From positions 883,001-947,000 of the forward strand of contig NZ_CP065707.1 in the NCBI RefSeq assembly GCF_016028255.1: a DNA stretch of 64,000 nucleotides, written 5' to 3'. Shown piece by piece: positions 45,267 to 55,594 of the stretch. Origin of the DNA: Streptococcus oralis (lineage in GTDB: Bacteria > Bacillota > Bacilli > Lactobacillales > Streptococcaceae). Made by a program: the position numbers and the translations under genes. Numbering within the stretch: position 1 is the first letter of the stretch; each line of letters opens with the position of its first letter. The notes beneath the pieces were generated by a model that made no database searches, was not told the origin of the DNA, and was given only the letters and a program-made list of their open reading frames with translations.

Positions 45267-46061
45267 TTAATCTGCAGTATGGCTAGATGGTTTGAGCTTG
45301 TAACGGTCATAAAGTTTCTGCAAACTACCGTCCTTGCTCCATTTGGTGACCAAGTTATCAAGATAATCGTTGAGTTCGGTATTTGATTTCTTGGTAACGA
45401 TACCGTAGTCAGATGGCTTGAAACTATCATCTAGCAGTTCTGTCCGTTTACTGGTGTAGCCAGACAGGATAGAGCGGTCCACGGAAAAGGCATCAATACG
45501 GTGAGCGTGAAGGGAAGTAATCAATTCTGGGTAGGAACCAAGTTCGACGAATTTAAAGGTCAAACCTTTCTTTTTACCTAGTTCGGTAATCAGGCGTTGA
45601 GTAATGGAACCTTGGGCAACTCCGATCGTTTTACCATTTAGGTCCTCGATGCTTTTGATGTTGGCAGATTTATTGACCAAAAAGCCAGAAGCGTCCGTGT
45701 AGTAGGGACTGGTGAAGTTGTAGAGTTTTTTACGTTCTTCTGTGATGGTGAAGGTCGCGATATCCATGTCGACCTGTTCATTGTCTAGAAGGGGGCCACG
45801 GGTTTGAGCGGTAACAGGCACATAGCGAACCTTGACCTTGAGCTCGTCCGCAATCATCTTGGCAAGGTCAGTTTCGATACCAGAATAAGTCCCTGTCTTG
45901 GGATCCTTGTAGCCGAAATTGGGAACATCTTGTTTCACACCGACAACTAGTTCGCCTCTTTTTTGAATGTCTGCGACGCTAGTATCGGCTTGGACTGGTT
46001 TGGCTAAAGCAAGGCTGAAAAGGCTGATCAATAATGCTGATAAAAAGAGTTTCTTTTTCAT
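45267..46061 (-). CDS. Amino-acid ABC transporter substrate-binding protein, non-lipoprotein signal
   Basis: The start at ATG 46061 (MKKKLFLSALLISLFSLALA, then KPVQA) follows GGAGG and gives 264 residues; the frame upstream overlaps the ATPase gene and is not used. The mature part follows the family 3 solute-binding pattern (ELVVGVKQDVPNFGYKDP, GIETDLAKMIADEL, RGPLLDNEQVDMDIATFTIT) typical of aspartate/glutamate- or arginine-type binding proteins. The signal peptide ends ALAKPVQA-DTS without a lipobox cysteine. That is unusual for a Gram-positive binding protein, so it may be released or held by the permeases. Confidence 0.9.
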   Translation of the reverse strand: MKKKLFLSALLISLFSLALAKPVQADTSVADIQKRGELVVGVKQDVPNFGYKDPKTGTYSGIETDLAKMIADELKVKVRYVPVTAQTRGPLLDNEQVDMDIATFTITEERKKLYNFTSPYYTDASGFLVNKSANIKSIEDLNGKTIGVAQGSITQRLITELGKKKGLTFKFVELGSYPELITSLHAHRIDAFSVDRSILSGYTSKRTELLDDSFKPSDYGIVTKKSNTELNDYLDNLVTKWSKDGSLQKLYDRYKLKPSSHTAD

Positions 46062-46071
46062 AGGCGCCTCC

Positions 46072-46830
46072 TTATTTGACTTTGTCACTTTCGTGGTTGA
46101 TAATTTTGCTGAGGAATTGTTGGGCACGGGGTTCGCTTGGATTGTCGAAAAAGTCATCGACATCTGTCGTATCCACTAAAACTTCTCCGTCGGCCATAAA
46201 GATGATACGGTCAGCAACTTCACGGGCAAAGCCCATTTCGTGGGTAACGATGATCATGTTCATCCCGTCATGTGCCAGTTTCTGCATAACTGCTAGAACA
46301 TCTCCGATAGTCTCAGGATCAAGAGCAGATGTTGGCTCATCAAAGAGGAGGAGCTCCGGATGCATAGCGAGTCCGCGTGCGATGGCAATCCGTTGTTTTT
46401 GTCCACCAGATAGCATGGCTGGATAAGAATCTTTTTTGTCCCACATATTTACAAATTCCAAATATTTTTGGGCTGTTTTTTCAGCTTCTTTTTTATCAAT
46501 TCCTAGAACTTTTATGGGCGCTAACGTTACATTTTCTAACACAGTTTTGTGTGGATAAAGGTTAAAATGTTGGAAAACCATGCCAACTTCCTTGCGAAGG
46601 GGAACCAAATCCTTCTGACTTGCACCTGCTACTTGGTGTCCATTGACTAGAAGACTTCCTTTGTCTACAGCCTCCAAACCATTGATGGTGCGGATAAGAG
46701 TGGATTTCCCAGAACCGGAAGGTCCAAGCAGGACAACAACTTGTCCTTTTTCAAAACGGAGATTGATGTCGCGGAGTGCATGATAATCTCCGTAATATTT
46801 TTCGACGTTTTTAAATTCTACTAAAGTCAT
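46072..46830 (-). CDS. Polar amino-acid ABC transporter ATPase
   Basis: The 252-residue ATPase has Walker A GPSGSGKST, signature LSGGQKQRIAIARGLAM and Walker B LLFDEPTSALDPE, of the GlnQ/HisP type. It is the first gene of the operon. recJ is divergent, separated by 165 bases. Confidence 0.95.
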   Translation of the reverse strand: MTLVEFKNVEKYYGDYHALRDINLRFEKGQVVVLLGPSGSGKSTLIRTINGLEAVDKGSLLVNGHQVAGASQKDLVPLRKEVGMVFQHFNLYPHKTVLENVTLAPIKVLGIDKKEAEKTAQKYLEFVNMWDKKDSYPAMLSGGQKQRIAIARGLAMHPELLLFDEPTSALDPETIGDVLAVMQKLAHDGMNMIIVTHEMGFAREVADRIIFMADGEVLVDTTDVDDFFDNPSEPRAQQFLSKIINHESDKVK

Positions 46831-47007
46831 GAGATATCTCCTTTATGTTAGGTTTTATGACATAATTTTACAACAAAAGAATGTTCTTGTCAAATCATAT
46901 CTGAAAAAAATTCACTAAAATGTTATAAAAAAGCAATCAGGATAGAGAAAAAGCCTAAATCGTGTTATAATAAAACGATAGAATTCTTAGAAAGAGTGGA
47001 TGTTTTT

Positions 47008-49230
47008 TTGATAACTCCTACTTATGAATGGCAGTTTGCCCCGCAGGTTGAAGATGCGGATTTTACAAAGATAGCCAAGAAGGCTGGGCTGGGTCCTGAG
47101 GTGGCTCGCTTATTATTTGAAAGAGGGATTCAGGATGAAGAAAGTCTAAAGAAGTTTTTAGAACCTTCTTTAGAGGAGTTACATGACCCCTATCTACTCC
47201 ATGATATGGATAAGGCAGTGGAGCGGATTCGTCAGGCCATTGAAGAAGGGGAAAATATTCTCATCTATGGAGACTACGATGCGGATGGTATGACTTCGGC
47301 CTCGATTGTGAAGGAAAGTTTGGAGCAGCTGGGGGCTGAGTGCCGTGTTTACCTGCCCAATCGCTTTACAGATGGCTATGGCCCCAATGCCAGTGTTTAT
47401 AAATACTTTATCGAGCAAGAGGGAATTTCCTTGATTGTGACAGTGGATAATGGGGTTGCGGGTCACGAAGCCATTGAACTAGCCCAGTCTATGGGAGTAG
47501 ATGTCATTGTGACTGACCACCATTCCATGCCTGAAATCTTACCAGATGCCTACGCCATTATCCATCCTGAGCATCCAGATGCGGACTATCCTTTCAAATA
47601 TTTGGCTGGTTGTGGAGTGGCTTTCAAGCTGGCTTGCGCCCTTTTAGAGGAAGTGCAAGTGGAACTGCTTGATTTGGTTGCTATCGGTACCATTGCAGAT
47701 ATGGTGAGCTTGACAGATGAAAACCGTATCTTGGTTCAATATGGTCTGGAAATGCTGGGGCATACTCAGCGTATTGGCTTGCAAGAAATGCTGGAAATGG
47801 CTGGGATTTCTGCTAATGAAGTGACAGAAGAAACGGTTGGTTTCCAGATTGCTCCTCGTTTAAATGCCTTAGGCCGCTTGGATGATCCCAACCCTGCCAT
47901 TGATTTGTTGACTGGCTTTGATGATGAGGAAGCGCATGAAATTGCCCTCATGATTCATCAGAAAAACGAAGAACGTAAGGAAATCGTTCAGTCAATCTAT
48001 GATGAAGCTAAGACCATGGTGAATCCTGAGAAGAAGGTCCAGGTTTTGGCCAAGGAAGGCTGGAATCCTGGCGTTCTGGGTATCGTGGCTGGGCGCTTGC
48101 TAGAGGAATTGGGGCAGACAGTTATCGTTCTTAATATAGAAGATGGTTGTGCCAAGGGTAGCGCTCGTAGTGTGGAAGCAGTTGATATTTTTGAAGCCTT
48201 GGATCCCCACCGAGATCTCTTCATAGCCTTTGGAGGCCATGCTGGTGCAGCAGGAATGACGCTGGAAGTGGAGAAACTCTCAGATTTATCTCAGGTCTTG
48301 GAAGAATATATCCGTGAAAAAGGTGCAGATGCTAGCGGTAAGAACAAGTTAAATCTAGATGAAGAGCTAGACTTGGAGACTCTTAGTTTAGAAACGGTCA
48401 AAAGCTTTGAACGCTTGGCGCCTTTTGGAATGGACAATCAGAAACCAGTTTTTTATATTAAGGATTTTCAGGTCGAAAGTGCCCGTACCATGGGGGCAGG
48501 TAATGCCCATCTCAAGCTGAAAATTTCTAAGGGTGAAGCTAGTTTTGAAGTGGTGGCTTTTGGTCAAGGAAGATGGGCGACAGAGTTTGCTCAAACAAAA
48601 AAACTTGAATTGGCAGTCACCTTGTCTGTCAATCAATGGAATGGTCAAACTGCCCTCCAGTTGATGATGGTGGATGCGCGTGTGGAGGGTGTTCAACTCT
48701 TTAATATTCGTGGGAAGAATGCAGTCTTGCCAGAAGGGGTTCCAGTCTTGGACTTTTCTGGAGACTTGCCAGATCTAGCGACCAGTGAAGCGGTTGTTGT
48801 GAAAACCATTCCTGAGGATATTACACTGCTTAAGACTATATTTAAGGAACAAAATTTCTCTGCGGTCTATTTCAAAAATGACATTGACAAGGCCTATTAT
48901 CTAACAGGTTATGGGACTAGGGAACAGTTTGCCAAATTGTACAAGACGATTTATCAGTTCCCAGAGTTTGATATTCGCTATAAACTCAAGGATTTGGCGG
49001 CTTATCTCAATATCCAACAAATCTTGCTGGTCAAGATGATTCAAGTATTTGAAGAACTAGGCTTTGTGACGATCAAAGATGGTGTCATGACAGTCGATAA
49101 AGAAGCGCCAAAAAGGGAAATCGCTGAAAGTCAGATTTACCAAAATCTCAAACAAACCGTCAAAGATCAAGAAATGATGGCACTGGGGACAGTGCAAGAA
49201 ATGTATGATTTTTTGATGGAAGAAAACTAA
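47008..49230 (+). CDS. recJ: Single-strand DNA exonuclease RecJ
   Basis: RecJ digests single-stranded DNA 5'-to-3' in recombination and repair. The DHH phosphoesterase motifs are YGDYDADGMTSASI (about residues 87-100) and VTDHHSMPEI, with GGHAGAAGMTLE of the DHHA1 domain and the C-terminal OB/extra domain of the streptococcal proteins. I take TTG at 47008 (MITPTYEWQFAPQ) as start, 740 residues. A GTG at 46996 would add four residues but has a worse spacing to AAAGAG. A terminator follows. Confidence 0.95.
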   Translation: MITPTYEWQFAPQVEDADFTKIAKKAGLGPEVARLLFERGIQDEESLKKFLEPSLEELHDPYLLHDMDKAVERIRQAIEEGENILIYGDYDADGMTSASIVKESLEQLGAECRVYLPNRFTDGYGPNASVYKYFIEQEGISLIVTVDNGVAGHEAIELAQSMGVDVIVTDHHSMPEILPDAYAIIHPEHPDADYPFKYLAGCGVAFKLACALLEEVQVELLDLVAIGTIADMVSLTDENRILVQYGLEMLGHTQRIGLQEMLEMAGISANEVTEETVGFQIAPRLNALGRLDDPNPAIDLLTGFDDEEAHEIALMIHQKNEERKEIVQSIYDEAKTMVNPEKKVQVLAKEGWNPGVLGIVAGRLLEELGQTVIVLNIEDGCAKGSARSVEAVDIFEALDPHRDLFIAFGGHAGAAGMTLEVEKLSDLSQVLEEYIREKGADASGKNKLNLDEELDLETLSLETVKSFERLAPFGMDNQKPVFYIKDFQVESARTMGAGNAHLKLKISKGEASFEVVAFGQGRWATEFAQTKKLELAVTLSVNQWNGQTALQLMMVDARVEGVQLFNIRGKNAVLPEGVPVLDFSGDLPDLATSEAVVVKTIPEDITLLKTIFKEQNFSAVYFKNDIDKAYYLTGYGTREQFAKLYKTIYQFPEFDIRYKLKDLAAYLNIQQILLVKMIQVFEELGFVTIKDGVMTVDKEAPKREIAESQIYQNLKQTVKDQEMMALGTVQEMYDFLMEEN

Positions 49231-49240
49231 AGAATAGGAA

Positions 49241-49266
49241 AGAGTTGGGCAACCAGCTCTTTTTTG
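49241..49266 (+). terminator. recJ terminator
   Basis: AGAGTTGG-gcaa-CCAGCTCT (one G-T pair) followed by TTTTT. Confidence 0.9.
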
Positions 49267-49282
49267 GAAGCAAATCTTCATT

Positions 49283-49310
49283 TTGAAAATCATCAAAAAA
49301 ATGGTATAAT
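49283..49310 (+). promoter_or_regulatory. rnjB promoter
   Basis: TTGAAA, a 16-base spacer and TATAAT preceded by the extended TG, 94 bases before the start codon. Confidence 0.8.
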
Positions 49311-49403
49311 GGTAGGAAAAGATTCGGCTGAAAGTTTTAGAACTTTTAGAATAAGAGGGTAAACCTATCCTATAATCAAGATAAATTAAGTTTCGGAGGG
49401 AAA

Positions 49404-51065
49404 ATGAGTAATATCAGTTTAACAACACTAGGTGGTGTACGAGAAAACGGGAAAAATATGTACATTGCTGAGATTGGCAATTCAATTTTTGTTTTGGATG
49501 CGGGGCTTAAATACCCTGAAAATGAACAACTTGGGGTCGACGTCGTCATTCCAAATATGGAATACCTTTTTGAAAATAGTGATCGTATCGCTGGGGTCTT
49601 CTTGACCCACGGACATGCGGATGCCATTGGAGCTCTGCCTTACCTTTTGGCAGAGGCTAAGGTGCCTGTCTTTGGCTCTGAGTTGACCATTGAGTTGGCA
49701 AAACTCTTTGTCAAAGGAAATGATACGGTTAAGAAATTTAATGACTTCCATGTGATTGATGAGGATACGGAGATTGACTTTGGAGGGACTGTGGTTTCCT
49801 TCTTCCGTACAACTCACTCCATCCCAGAAAGTTTGGGAGTCGTCTTGAAAACTCCAAAGGGCAGCATTGTTTATACAGGTGACTTCAAGTTTGACCAAAC
49901 GGCTAGTAAATCCTATGCGACTGATTTTGCTCGTTTGGCGGAGATTGGTCGTGAGGGAGTCCTAGCTCTTCTCAGTGATTCTGCGAATGCGGACAGCAAT
50001 ATCCAAGTGGCGAGTGAGAGCGAAGTTGGAGATGAAATTACCCAGACCATTGCAGACTGGGAAGGTCGTATCATTGTTGCAGCTGTTGCCAGCAACCTCT
50101 CTCGTATCCAGCAGGTTTTTGATGCAGCTGCAGATACAGGTCGTCGAGTTGTTTTGACGGGATTTGATGTTGAAAATATCGTCCGAACAGCGATTCGACT
50201 TAAAAAATTGTCTCTAGCCAACGAAAGTCTCTTGATTAAACCCAAAGAAATGTCTCGTTTTGAAGACCATGAGTTGATTATCCTTGAGACGGGCCGTATG
50301 GGTGAGCCTATTAATGGACTTCGCAAGATGTCCATTGGACGCCACCGTTATGTGGAAATCAAAGATGGGGACTTGGTCTATATCGTAACCACTCCATCTA
50401 TCGCCAAAGAAGCCGTCATGGCGCGTGTTGAAAACATGATCTACCAAGCTGGTGGTGTGGTAAAACTCATTACCCAAAGCTTGCGAGTATCCGGACACGG
50501 GAATGCGCGTGATTTGCAGTTGATGATCAATCTTTTGCAACCAAATTACCTTTTCCCTATCCAAGGGGAATATCGTGAGTTGGATGCGCATGCCAAGGCT
50601 GCCATGGCAGTTGGGATGTTGCCAGAGCGCATTTTCATCCCTAAAAAGGGAACGACCATGTCTTATGAACATGGAGACTTTGTTCCAGCTGGAGCAGTTT
50701 CTGCAGGTGATGTCTTGATTGATGGAAATGCCATCGGGGACGTTGGAAATGTGGTCCTTCGTGACCGTAAGGTCTTGTCAGAGGATGGAATCTTTATCGT
50801 GGCGATCACTGTCAACCGTCGTGAGAAGAAGATTGTGGCTAAGGCTCGCGTCCATACGCGTGGATTTGTTTACCTCAAGAAGAGCCGCGACATTCTCCGT
50901 GAAAGTTCAGATTTGATTAACAAAACGGTAGAAGAGTATCTTCAAGGTGATGATTTTGACTGGGCAGAGCTCAAAGGCAAGGTTCGTGATAATTTGACCA
51001 AATATCTCTTTGATCAAACTAAGCGTCGTCCAGCAATCTTGCCAGTCGTGATGGAAGCAAAATAA
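49404..51065 (+). CDS. rnjB: Ribonuclease J2
   Basis: The 553-residue protein is a metallo-beta-lactamase/beta-CASP RNase J. In the metal motif the usual HxHxDH reads THGHADAIGALPYL, with Ala in place of the last His. That loss, and the length, mark it as RNase J2, the weakly active partner of RNase J1 in Firmicutes. The downstream VTTPSIAKEAVMARVENMIY and the SGHGNARDLQLMINLLQP beta-CASP motif are conserved. It works in mRNA decay and rRNA maturation with J1, which is not in the window. Confidence 0.92.
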   Translation: MSNISLTTLGGVRENGKNMYIAEIGNSIFVLDAGLKYPENEQLGVDVVIPNMEYLFENSDRIAGVFLTHGHADAIGALPYLLAEAKVPVFGSELTIELAKLFVKGNDTVKKFNDFHVIDEDTEIDFGGTVVSFFRTTHSIPESLGVVLKTPKGSIVYTGDFKFDQTASKSYATDFARLAEIGREGVLALLSDSANADSNIQVASESEVGDEITQTIADWEGRIIVAAVASNLSRIQQVFDAAADTGRRVVLTGFDVENIVRTAIRLKKLSLANESLLIKPKEMSRFEDHELIILETGRMGEPINGLRKMSIGRHRYVEIKDGDLVYIVTTPSIAKEAVMARVENMIYQAGGVVKLITQSLRVSGHGNARDLQLMINLLQPNYLFPIQGEYRELDAHAKAAMAVGMLPERIFIPKKGTTMSYEHGDFVPAGAVSAGDVLIDGNAIGDVGNVVLRDRKVLSEDGIFIVAITVNRREKKIVAKARVHTRGFVYLKKSRDILRESSDLINKTVEEYLQGDDFDWAELKGKVRDNLTKYLFDQTKRRPAILPVVMEAK

Positions 51066-51082
51066 TAAGCAGAATACCTACA

Positions 51083-51107
51083 GAAAAAGTCGAAATTCGG
51101 CTTTTTC
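51083..51107 (+). terminator. rnjB terminator
   Basis: GAAAAAG-t-CGAA pairs with TTCG-g-CTTTTTC just after the gene. Confidence 0.8.
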
Positions 51108-51133
51108 TTATAGAATAGTAAAAGGAGAAAACC

Positions 51134-51913
51134 ATGGCAGTTATGAATATTGAGTATTACTCAGAAGTTTTGGATATGGAGTGGGGCGTTACCGTACTCT
51201 ATCCAGATGCTAGTCGGGTGACTGAACCAGATTGCACAGATATTCCTGTCCTTTATCTTTTGCACGGAATGTCAGGAAATCAAAATAGCTGGCTCAAACG
51301 TACCAATGTCGAACGCTTGTTGCGCGGGACCAATCTCATTGTCATCATGCCCAATACTAGCAATGGCTGGTACACAGATACTCAGTATGGCTATAACTAC
51401 TATACAGCTCTAGCAGAAGAGTTACCTCAGGTCATGAAACGATTCTTTCCCAATATGACCAGCAAGCGAGAAAAGACCTTCATAGCAGGTCTCTCCATGG
51501 GTGGCTACGGCTCCTTTAAACTCGCTCTATCGACGAATCGTTTTTCTCATGCGGCTAGTTTTTCTGGTGCGCTCAGTTTTCAAGAATTTTCTCCTGAAAG
51601 TCAGGATATGGGATCACTTGCCTACTGGCGAGGAGTTTTTGGAGAGATTAAAGACTGGACAGCTAGCCCTCATTCGCTTGAAAGCATGGCTGCGAAATCG
51701 GATAAAAAAACCAAACTTTGGGCTTGGTGTGGGGAGCAAGACTATCTCTACTCTGCCAATAATCTCGCAGTGAAAAACCTCAAAAAACTAGGTTTTGAGG
51801 TGACCTATAGTCATAGCCCAGGTAAGCACGAGTGGTACTACTGGGAAAAACAATTGGAGCGTTTTTTAGCTACATTACCAATTGACTTTGTTTTGGAAGA
51901 GCGCTTATCTTAG
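51134..51913 (+). CDS. estA: Tributyrin-type esterase EstA
   Basis: The 259-residue alpha/beta hydrolase of the esterase D/EstA family has the oxyanion segment [17 protein letters not shown], the nucleophile elbow [14 protein letters not shown] (Ser at about residue 121) and the catalytic His in [12 protein letters not shown]. It hydrolyses short acyl esters; the streptococcal homologue is a serine esterase. It has no signal peptide. Order rnjB-estA is conserved in pneumococcus. Confidence 0.93.
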   Translation: MAVMNIEYYSEVLDMEWGVTVLYPDASRVTEPDCTDIPVLYLLHGMSGNQNSWLKRTNVERLLRGTNLIVIMPNTSNGWYTDTQYGYNYYTALAEELPQVMKRFFPNMTSKREKTFIAGLSMGGYGSFKLALSTNRFSHAASFSGALSFQEFSPESQDMGSLAYWRGVFGEIKDWTASPHSLESMAAKSDKKTKLWAWCGEQDYLYSANNLAVKNLKKLGFEVTYSHSPGKHEWYYWEKQLERFLATLPIDFVLEERLS

Positions 51914-51948
51914 TTTTAGATTTCTTTCAGCTTTCTTCAGTAAAATAG

Positions 51949-52000
51949 AGAATCTATCTTGAACAAGTAGAATGTGATTTCAAGATAGGTTCTTATTTTT
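51949..52000 (+). terminator. estA terminator, long stem
   Basis: AGAATCTATCTTGAA and TTCAAGATAGGTTCT pair over 15 positions with one G-T pair and a 15-base loop, followed by TATTTTT. Confidence 0.85.
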
Positions 52001-52053
52001 ATGAAAGGTGGAGCGTCATGTTCTAGATTATTCGATTATTCTTCCGATTTCTT

Positions 52054-52719
52054 TTGGGAATTTGGCGTTTCTTCTGGCGTCTGGTTTGGACTGTGGCTAT
52101 TCTACTGCTCATTGCTTTTGGAGTGGTTTGGTATCTGACAGGTGATTTTCATTCTGCGGTCAATCAGGTTGAAAAAATGAGCAAGATTGGTCAAGGTGGC
52201 TGGAATCAATGGAAGGAGACGGGAAGGCTGGAAGTCTTGCCTCAGACAGACAGTCACCAACATGCAGAAGGCAAGTGGGCTCAGGCCTCAGCTCGCATCT
52301 ATATTGAGCCTCAAATGGATGAGACCTTCCAAGGCGCCTATGCAGAAGCTATAAAAAACTGGAATCAAACGGGAGCCTTTACCTTTGAGGTGGTTGTAGA
52401 TCCTAGCCAGGCAGATATTGTGGCAAGTGAGATGAATGATGGATCGACCGCTGTAGCAGGTCAAGCTGAGAGTCAAACCAATCTGTTAACCAATCAATTT
52501 ATATCTGTAACGGTTCGCCTGAATCACTATTATCTATCCAATCCAAACTATGGTTATTCTTATGAACGGATCGTGCACACGGCGGAGCACGAGCTGGGGC
52601 ATGCCATCGGATTGGATCATACCAACGAGATTTCTGTCATGCAGCCAGCAGGCTCCTACTATGGAATTCAGCCTCGGGATGTGACAGCTGTTCAAGAACT
52701 CTATACCAGTAGCGACTAG
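52054..52719 (+). CDS. Matrixin-like zinc metalloprotease, original start interrupted by a stop codon
   Basis: The visible product is 221 residues from TTG at 52054, with one N-terminal transmembrane segment (about 5-27) and an extracytoplasmic matrixin-type protease domain. The zinc motif is [11 protein letters not shown] (HExxHxxGxxH, about 177-187), followed by the Met-turn VMQPAG. The natural start is probably ATG at 52018, behind AAAGGTGGAG. In that frame codon 3 is TAG (52024-52026), and the sense sequence continues [17 protein letters not shown] into the protease. Unless translation restarts at TTG 52054, the gene is inactive. Confidence 0.75.
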   Translation: MGIWRFFWRLVWTVAILLLIAFGVVWYLTGDFHSAVNQVEKMSKIGQGGWNQWKETGRLEVLPQTDSHQHAEGKWAQASARIYIEPQMDETFQGAYAEAIKNWNQTGAFTFEVVVDPSQADIVASEMNDGSTAVAGQAESQTNLLTNQFISVTVRLNHYYLSNPNYGYSYERIVHTAEHELGHAIGLDHTNEISVMQPAGSYYGIQPRDVTAVQELYTSSD

Positions 52720-52748
52720 ATGAAGTCAGTGCAATCCGAAATGAAATC

Positions 52749-52785
52749 AAAGCTCCTCCATCAAGCGATTGGTGGGGCTTTTTGT
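52749..52785 (+). terminator. Terminator before uvrC
   Basis: AAAGCTCCTCCA pairs with TGGTGGGGCTTT through several G-T pairs, followed by TTG. The uvrC promoter lies directly behind it. Confidence 0.7.
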
Positions 52786-52806
52786 TCGTCCTGTTACAGG
52801 CTTTTT

Positions 52807-52814
52807 GCTATAAT
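52807..52814 (+). promoter_or_regulatory. uvrC extended -10 element, possible leaderless start
   Basis: TGCTATAAT (TG at 52806-52807, TATAAT at 52809-52814) lies only 6 bases before the ATG at 52821. A normal start site 7 bases after the -10 would begin the mRNA at or next to the start codon. Confidence 0.5.
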
Positions 52815-52820
52815 GGAACT

Positions 52821-54668
52821 ATGAATAACTTGATCAAATCAAAACTGGAGCTCTTGCCGACTAGTCCCGGTTGCTACATTCACAAGGATAAAAATGGCAC
52901 TATTATCTATGTAGGAAAGGCTAAAAATCTGCGTAACCGCGTGCGGTCTTATTTCCGTGGAAGTCATGATACCAAGACGGAGGCTCTGGTATCCGAAATT
53001 GTGGATTTTGAATTTATCGTCACCGAGTCTAATATTGAGGCCCTCCTGCTGGAAATTAACCTCATCAAGGAAAATCAGCCCAAGTACAATATCATGCTCA
53101 AGGATGATAAGTCCTATCCCTTCATCAAAATCACCAATGAGCGTTATCCTCGCTTGATTATCACCCGTCAGGTCAAAAAGGACGGTGGTCTCTACTTTGG
53201 TCCCTATCCAGATGTAGGGGCAGCCAATGAAATCAAGCGACTCTTGGATCGGATTTTTCCTTTTCGGAAATGTACCAACCCGCCCTCTAAGGTCTGTTTT
53301 TACTACCATATCGGCCAGTGTATGGCTCATACCATCTGTAAAAAAGATGAGGCTTATTTCAAGTCTATGGCTCAGGAGGTTTCTGACTTCTTAAAAGGGC
53401 AGGATGACAAAATCATCGATGACCTCAAGGGTAAGATGGCAAAGGCAGCTCAAAGTATGGAATTTGAACGTGCGGCGGAATACCGTGACCTGATTCAGGC
53501 CATTGGAACACTTAGGACCAAGCAACGGGTCATGGCGAAAGATTTGCAAAATCGAGACGTCTTTGGTTACTATGTGGATAAGGGCTGGATGTGTGTTCAG
53601 GTTTTCTTTGTTCGTCAGGGCAAGCTCATTGAGCGGGATGTCAATCTTTTTCCCTATTACAATGATCCGGACGAGGACTTTTTGACCTATGTGGGACAAT
53701 TCTATCAAGAAAAATCCCACCTGGTTCCCAATGAGGTATTGATCCCGCAGGATATTGATGAAGAAGCAGTCAAGGCCTTGGTGGATACCAAGATTATCAA
53801 ACCCCAACGTGGAGAGAAAAAGCAACTGATCAATCTGGCTATAAAGAACGCTCGAGTCAGTCTAGAGCAGAAGTTCAATCTGCTAGAGAAATCTGTTGAA
53901 AAGACCCAAGGAGCTATTGAAAATCTAGGACGCTTGCTCCAAATCCCGACTCCAGTCCGCATCGAGTCCTTCGATAACTCTAATATTATGGGAACCAGTC
54001 CAGTTTCAGCTATGGTGGTCTTTGTCAATGGTAAACCCAGTAAAAAAGACTACCGTAAGTACAAGATAAAAACGGTTGTCGGTCCAGATGATTATGCCAG
54101 TATGAGAGAAGTCATTCGCAGACGTTATGGCCGAGTTCAACGAGAAGGTTTAACCCCGCCAGATTTGATTGTGATTGATGGGGGGCAAGGTCAAGTCAAT
54201 ATTGCCAAGCAGGTCATTCAAGAAGAGCTAGGATTGGATATTCCAATTGCAGGTCTGCAAAAGAATGACAAGCACCAAACCCATGAACTGCTCTTTGGAG
54301 ATCCACTGGAAGTGGTAGAGTTATCTCGCAATTCTCAGGAATTTTTCCTGCTCCAACGCATCCAAGATGAGGTACACCGCTTTGCTATCACTTTCCACCG
54401 CCAACTGCGCTCCAAAAATTCTTTTTCATCTCAATTGGATGGGATTGACGGTCTGGGACCTAAACGCAAACAGAATCTCATGAAGCATTTCAAGTCTCTG
54501 ACCAAAATCAAGGAAGCCAGTGTGGATGAGATTGTCGAAGTTGGGGTGCCAAGAGCAGTCGCAAAAGCTGTTCAGAGGAAGTTGAACCCTCAGGAAGAAG
54601 TGGAATTGGCTCAAGTGGCAGAAGAGAGAGTAGATTACCAAACGGAAGGAAATCATCATGAACCATAA
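52821..54668 (+). CDS. uvrC: Excinuclease ABC subunit C (UvrC)
   Basis: UvrC makes the dual incisions of nucleotide excision repair. I take ATG 52821 ([20 protein letters not shown]), giving 615 residues, rather than the longer frame from 52782. The GIY-YIG domain includes [18 protein letters not shown]. The UVR motif region ([20 protein letters not shown]), the C-terminal RNase H-like domain ([17 protein letters not shown]) and the helix-hairpin-helix repeats near the end are all present. It overlaps the next gene by 11 bases. Confidence 0.96.
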   Translation: MNNLIKSKLELLPTSPGCYIHKDKNGTIIYVGKAKNLRNRVRSYFRGSHDTKTEALVSEIVDFEFIVTESNIEALLLEINLIKENQPKYNIMLKDDKSYPFIKITNERYPRLIITRQVKKDGGLYFGPYPDVGAANEIKRLLDRIFPFRKCTNPPSKVCFYYHIGQCMAHTICKKDEAYFKSMAQEVSDFLKGQDDKIIDDLKGKMAKAAQSMEFERAAEYRDLIQAIGTLRTKQRVMAKDLQNRDVFGYYVDKGWMCVQVFFVRQGKLIERDVNLFPYYNDPDEDFLTYVGQFYQEKSHLVPNEVLIPQDIDEEAVKALVDTKIIKPQRGEKKQLINLAIKNARVSLEQKFNLLEKSVEKTQGAIENLGRLLQIPTPVRIESFDNSNIMGTSPVSAMVVFVNGKPSKKDYRKYKIKTVVGPDDYASMREVIRRRYGRVQREGLTPPDLIVIDGGQGQVNIAKQVIQEELGLDIPIAGLQKNDKHQTHELLFGDPLEVVELSRNSQEFFLLQRIQDEVHRFAITFHRQLRSKNSFSSQLDGIDGLGPKRKQNLMKHFKSLTKIKEASVDEIVEVGVPRAVAKAVQRKLNPQEEVELAQVAEERVDYQTEGNHHEP

Positions 54669-55503
54669 AATCGCAATTTTATCAGACATTCATGGCAATG
54701 CAACGGCACTAGAAGCAGTGATTGCAGATGCTAAAACTCAAGGAGCCAGTGAATATTGGCTTATGGGAGACATTTTCCTCCCGGGTCCAGGTGCAAATGA
54801 CTTGGTCGCTCTGTTAAAGGAACTTCCTATCACAGCAAGTGTTCGAGGCAATTGGGATGATTGTGTCCTTGAGGCTTTAGATGGCCAATATGGCTTAGAA
54901 GACCCACAGGAAGTCCAGTTCTTACGTATGACCCAGTTTTTGATGGAGCGAATGGATCCTGAAACGATTGTCTGGCTACGAAGCTTGCCTTTGCTGGAAA
55001 AGAAAGAAGTTGACGGACTGCGCTTTTCTCTTTCTCATAATTTGCCTGACAAAAACTATGGGAGTGATCTACTGGTTGACAATGATACGGAGAAATTTGA
55101 CCGGCTACTTGATGAGGAGACAGATGTGGCAGTCTACGGTCATGTCCACAAGCAGTTGCTTCGTTATGGTAGTCAAGGGCAACAAATTATCAACCCTGGT
55201 TCGATTGGCATGCCCTATTTTGATTGGGAGGCGTTAAAAAATCACCGTGCTCAGTATGCCGTGATAGAAGTAGAAGATGGGGAATTGGTAAACATTCTAT
55301 TCCGAAAAGTTTCTTATGACTATGAAGTGGAGCTAGAATTAGCCAAGTCCAAGGGACTTCCCTTTATTGAAATGTATGAAGAGCTACGCAGAGAAGATAA
55401 CTATCAGGGGCACAATCTAGAACTCTTAGCTAGTTTAATTGAAAAGCACGGGTATGTAGAGGATGTAAAGACCTATTTTGATTTTTTGCAAAGTGAGAAA
55501 TAA
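54658..55503 (+). CDS. Metallophosphoesterase, paralogue 2
   Basis: The 281-residue calcineurin-like phosphoesterase has [41 protein letters not shown] and [12 protein letters not shown]. It parallels the 40500-41342 product motif by motif across its full length. It starts inside uvrC behind GGAAATC and should be co-translated with it. Confidence 0.88.
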   Translation: MNHKIAILSDIHGNATALEAVIADAKTQGASEYWLMGDIFLPGPGANDLVALLKELPITASVRGNWDDCVLEALDGQYGLEDPQEVQFLRMTQFLMERMDPETIVWLRSLPLLEKKEVDGLRFSLSHNLPDKNYGSDLLVDNDTEKFDRLLDEETDVAVYGHVHKQLLRYGSQGQQIINPGSIGMPYFDWEALKNHRAQYAVIEVEDGELVNILFRKVSYDYEVELELAKSKGLPFIEMYEELRREDNYQGHNLELLASLIEKHGYVEDVKTYFDFLQSEK

Positions 55504-55594
55504 AATGGACGCCCTTAATTTGAAGTAAGGTTTGTAGTCGAATCGCTTAGAAAAGAGTCAGACAATAAGGAAGAAAAGATGGCTTAGCTAAAGT

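Noticed and set aside
46062..46163. Extension of the binding-protein frame into the ATPase gene
   Set aside because: It overlaps the ATPase coding region out of frame and lacks a ribosome binding site; the signal peptide starts at 46061.
52839..53330. 163-codon minus-strand frame in uvrC
   Set aside because: Antisense shadow of the UvrC GIY-YIG domain; no ribosome binding site or known motif.
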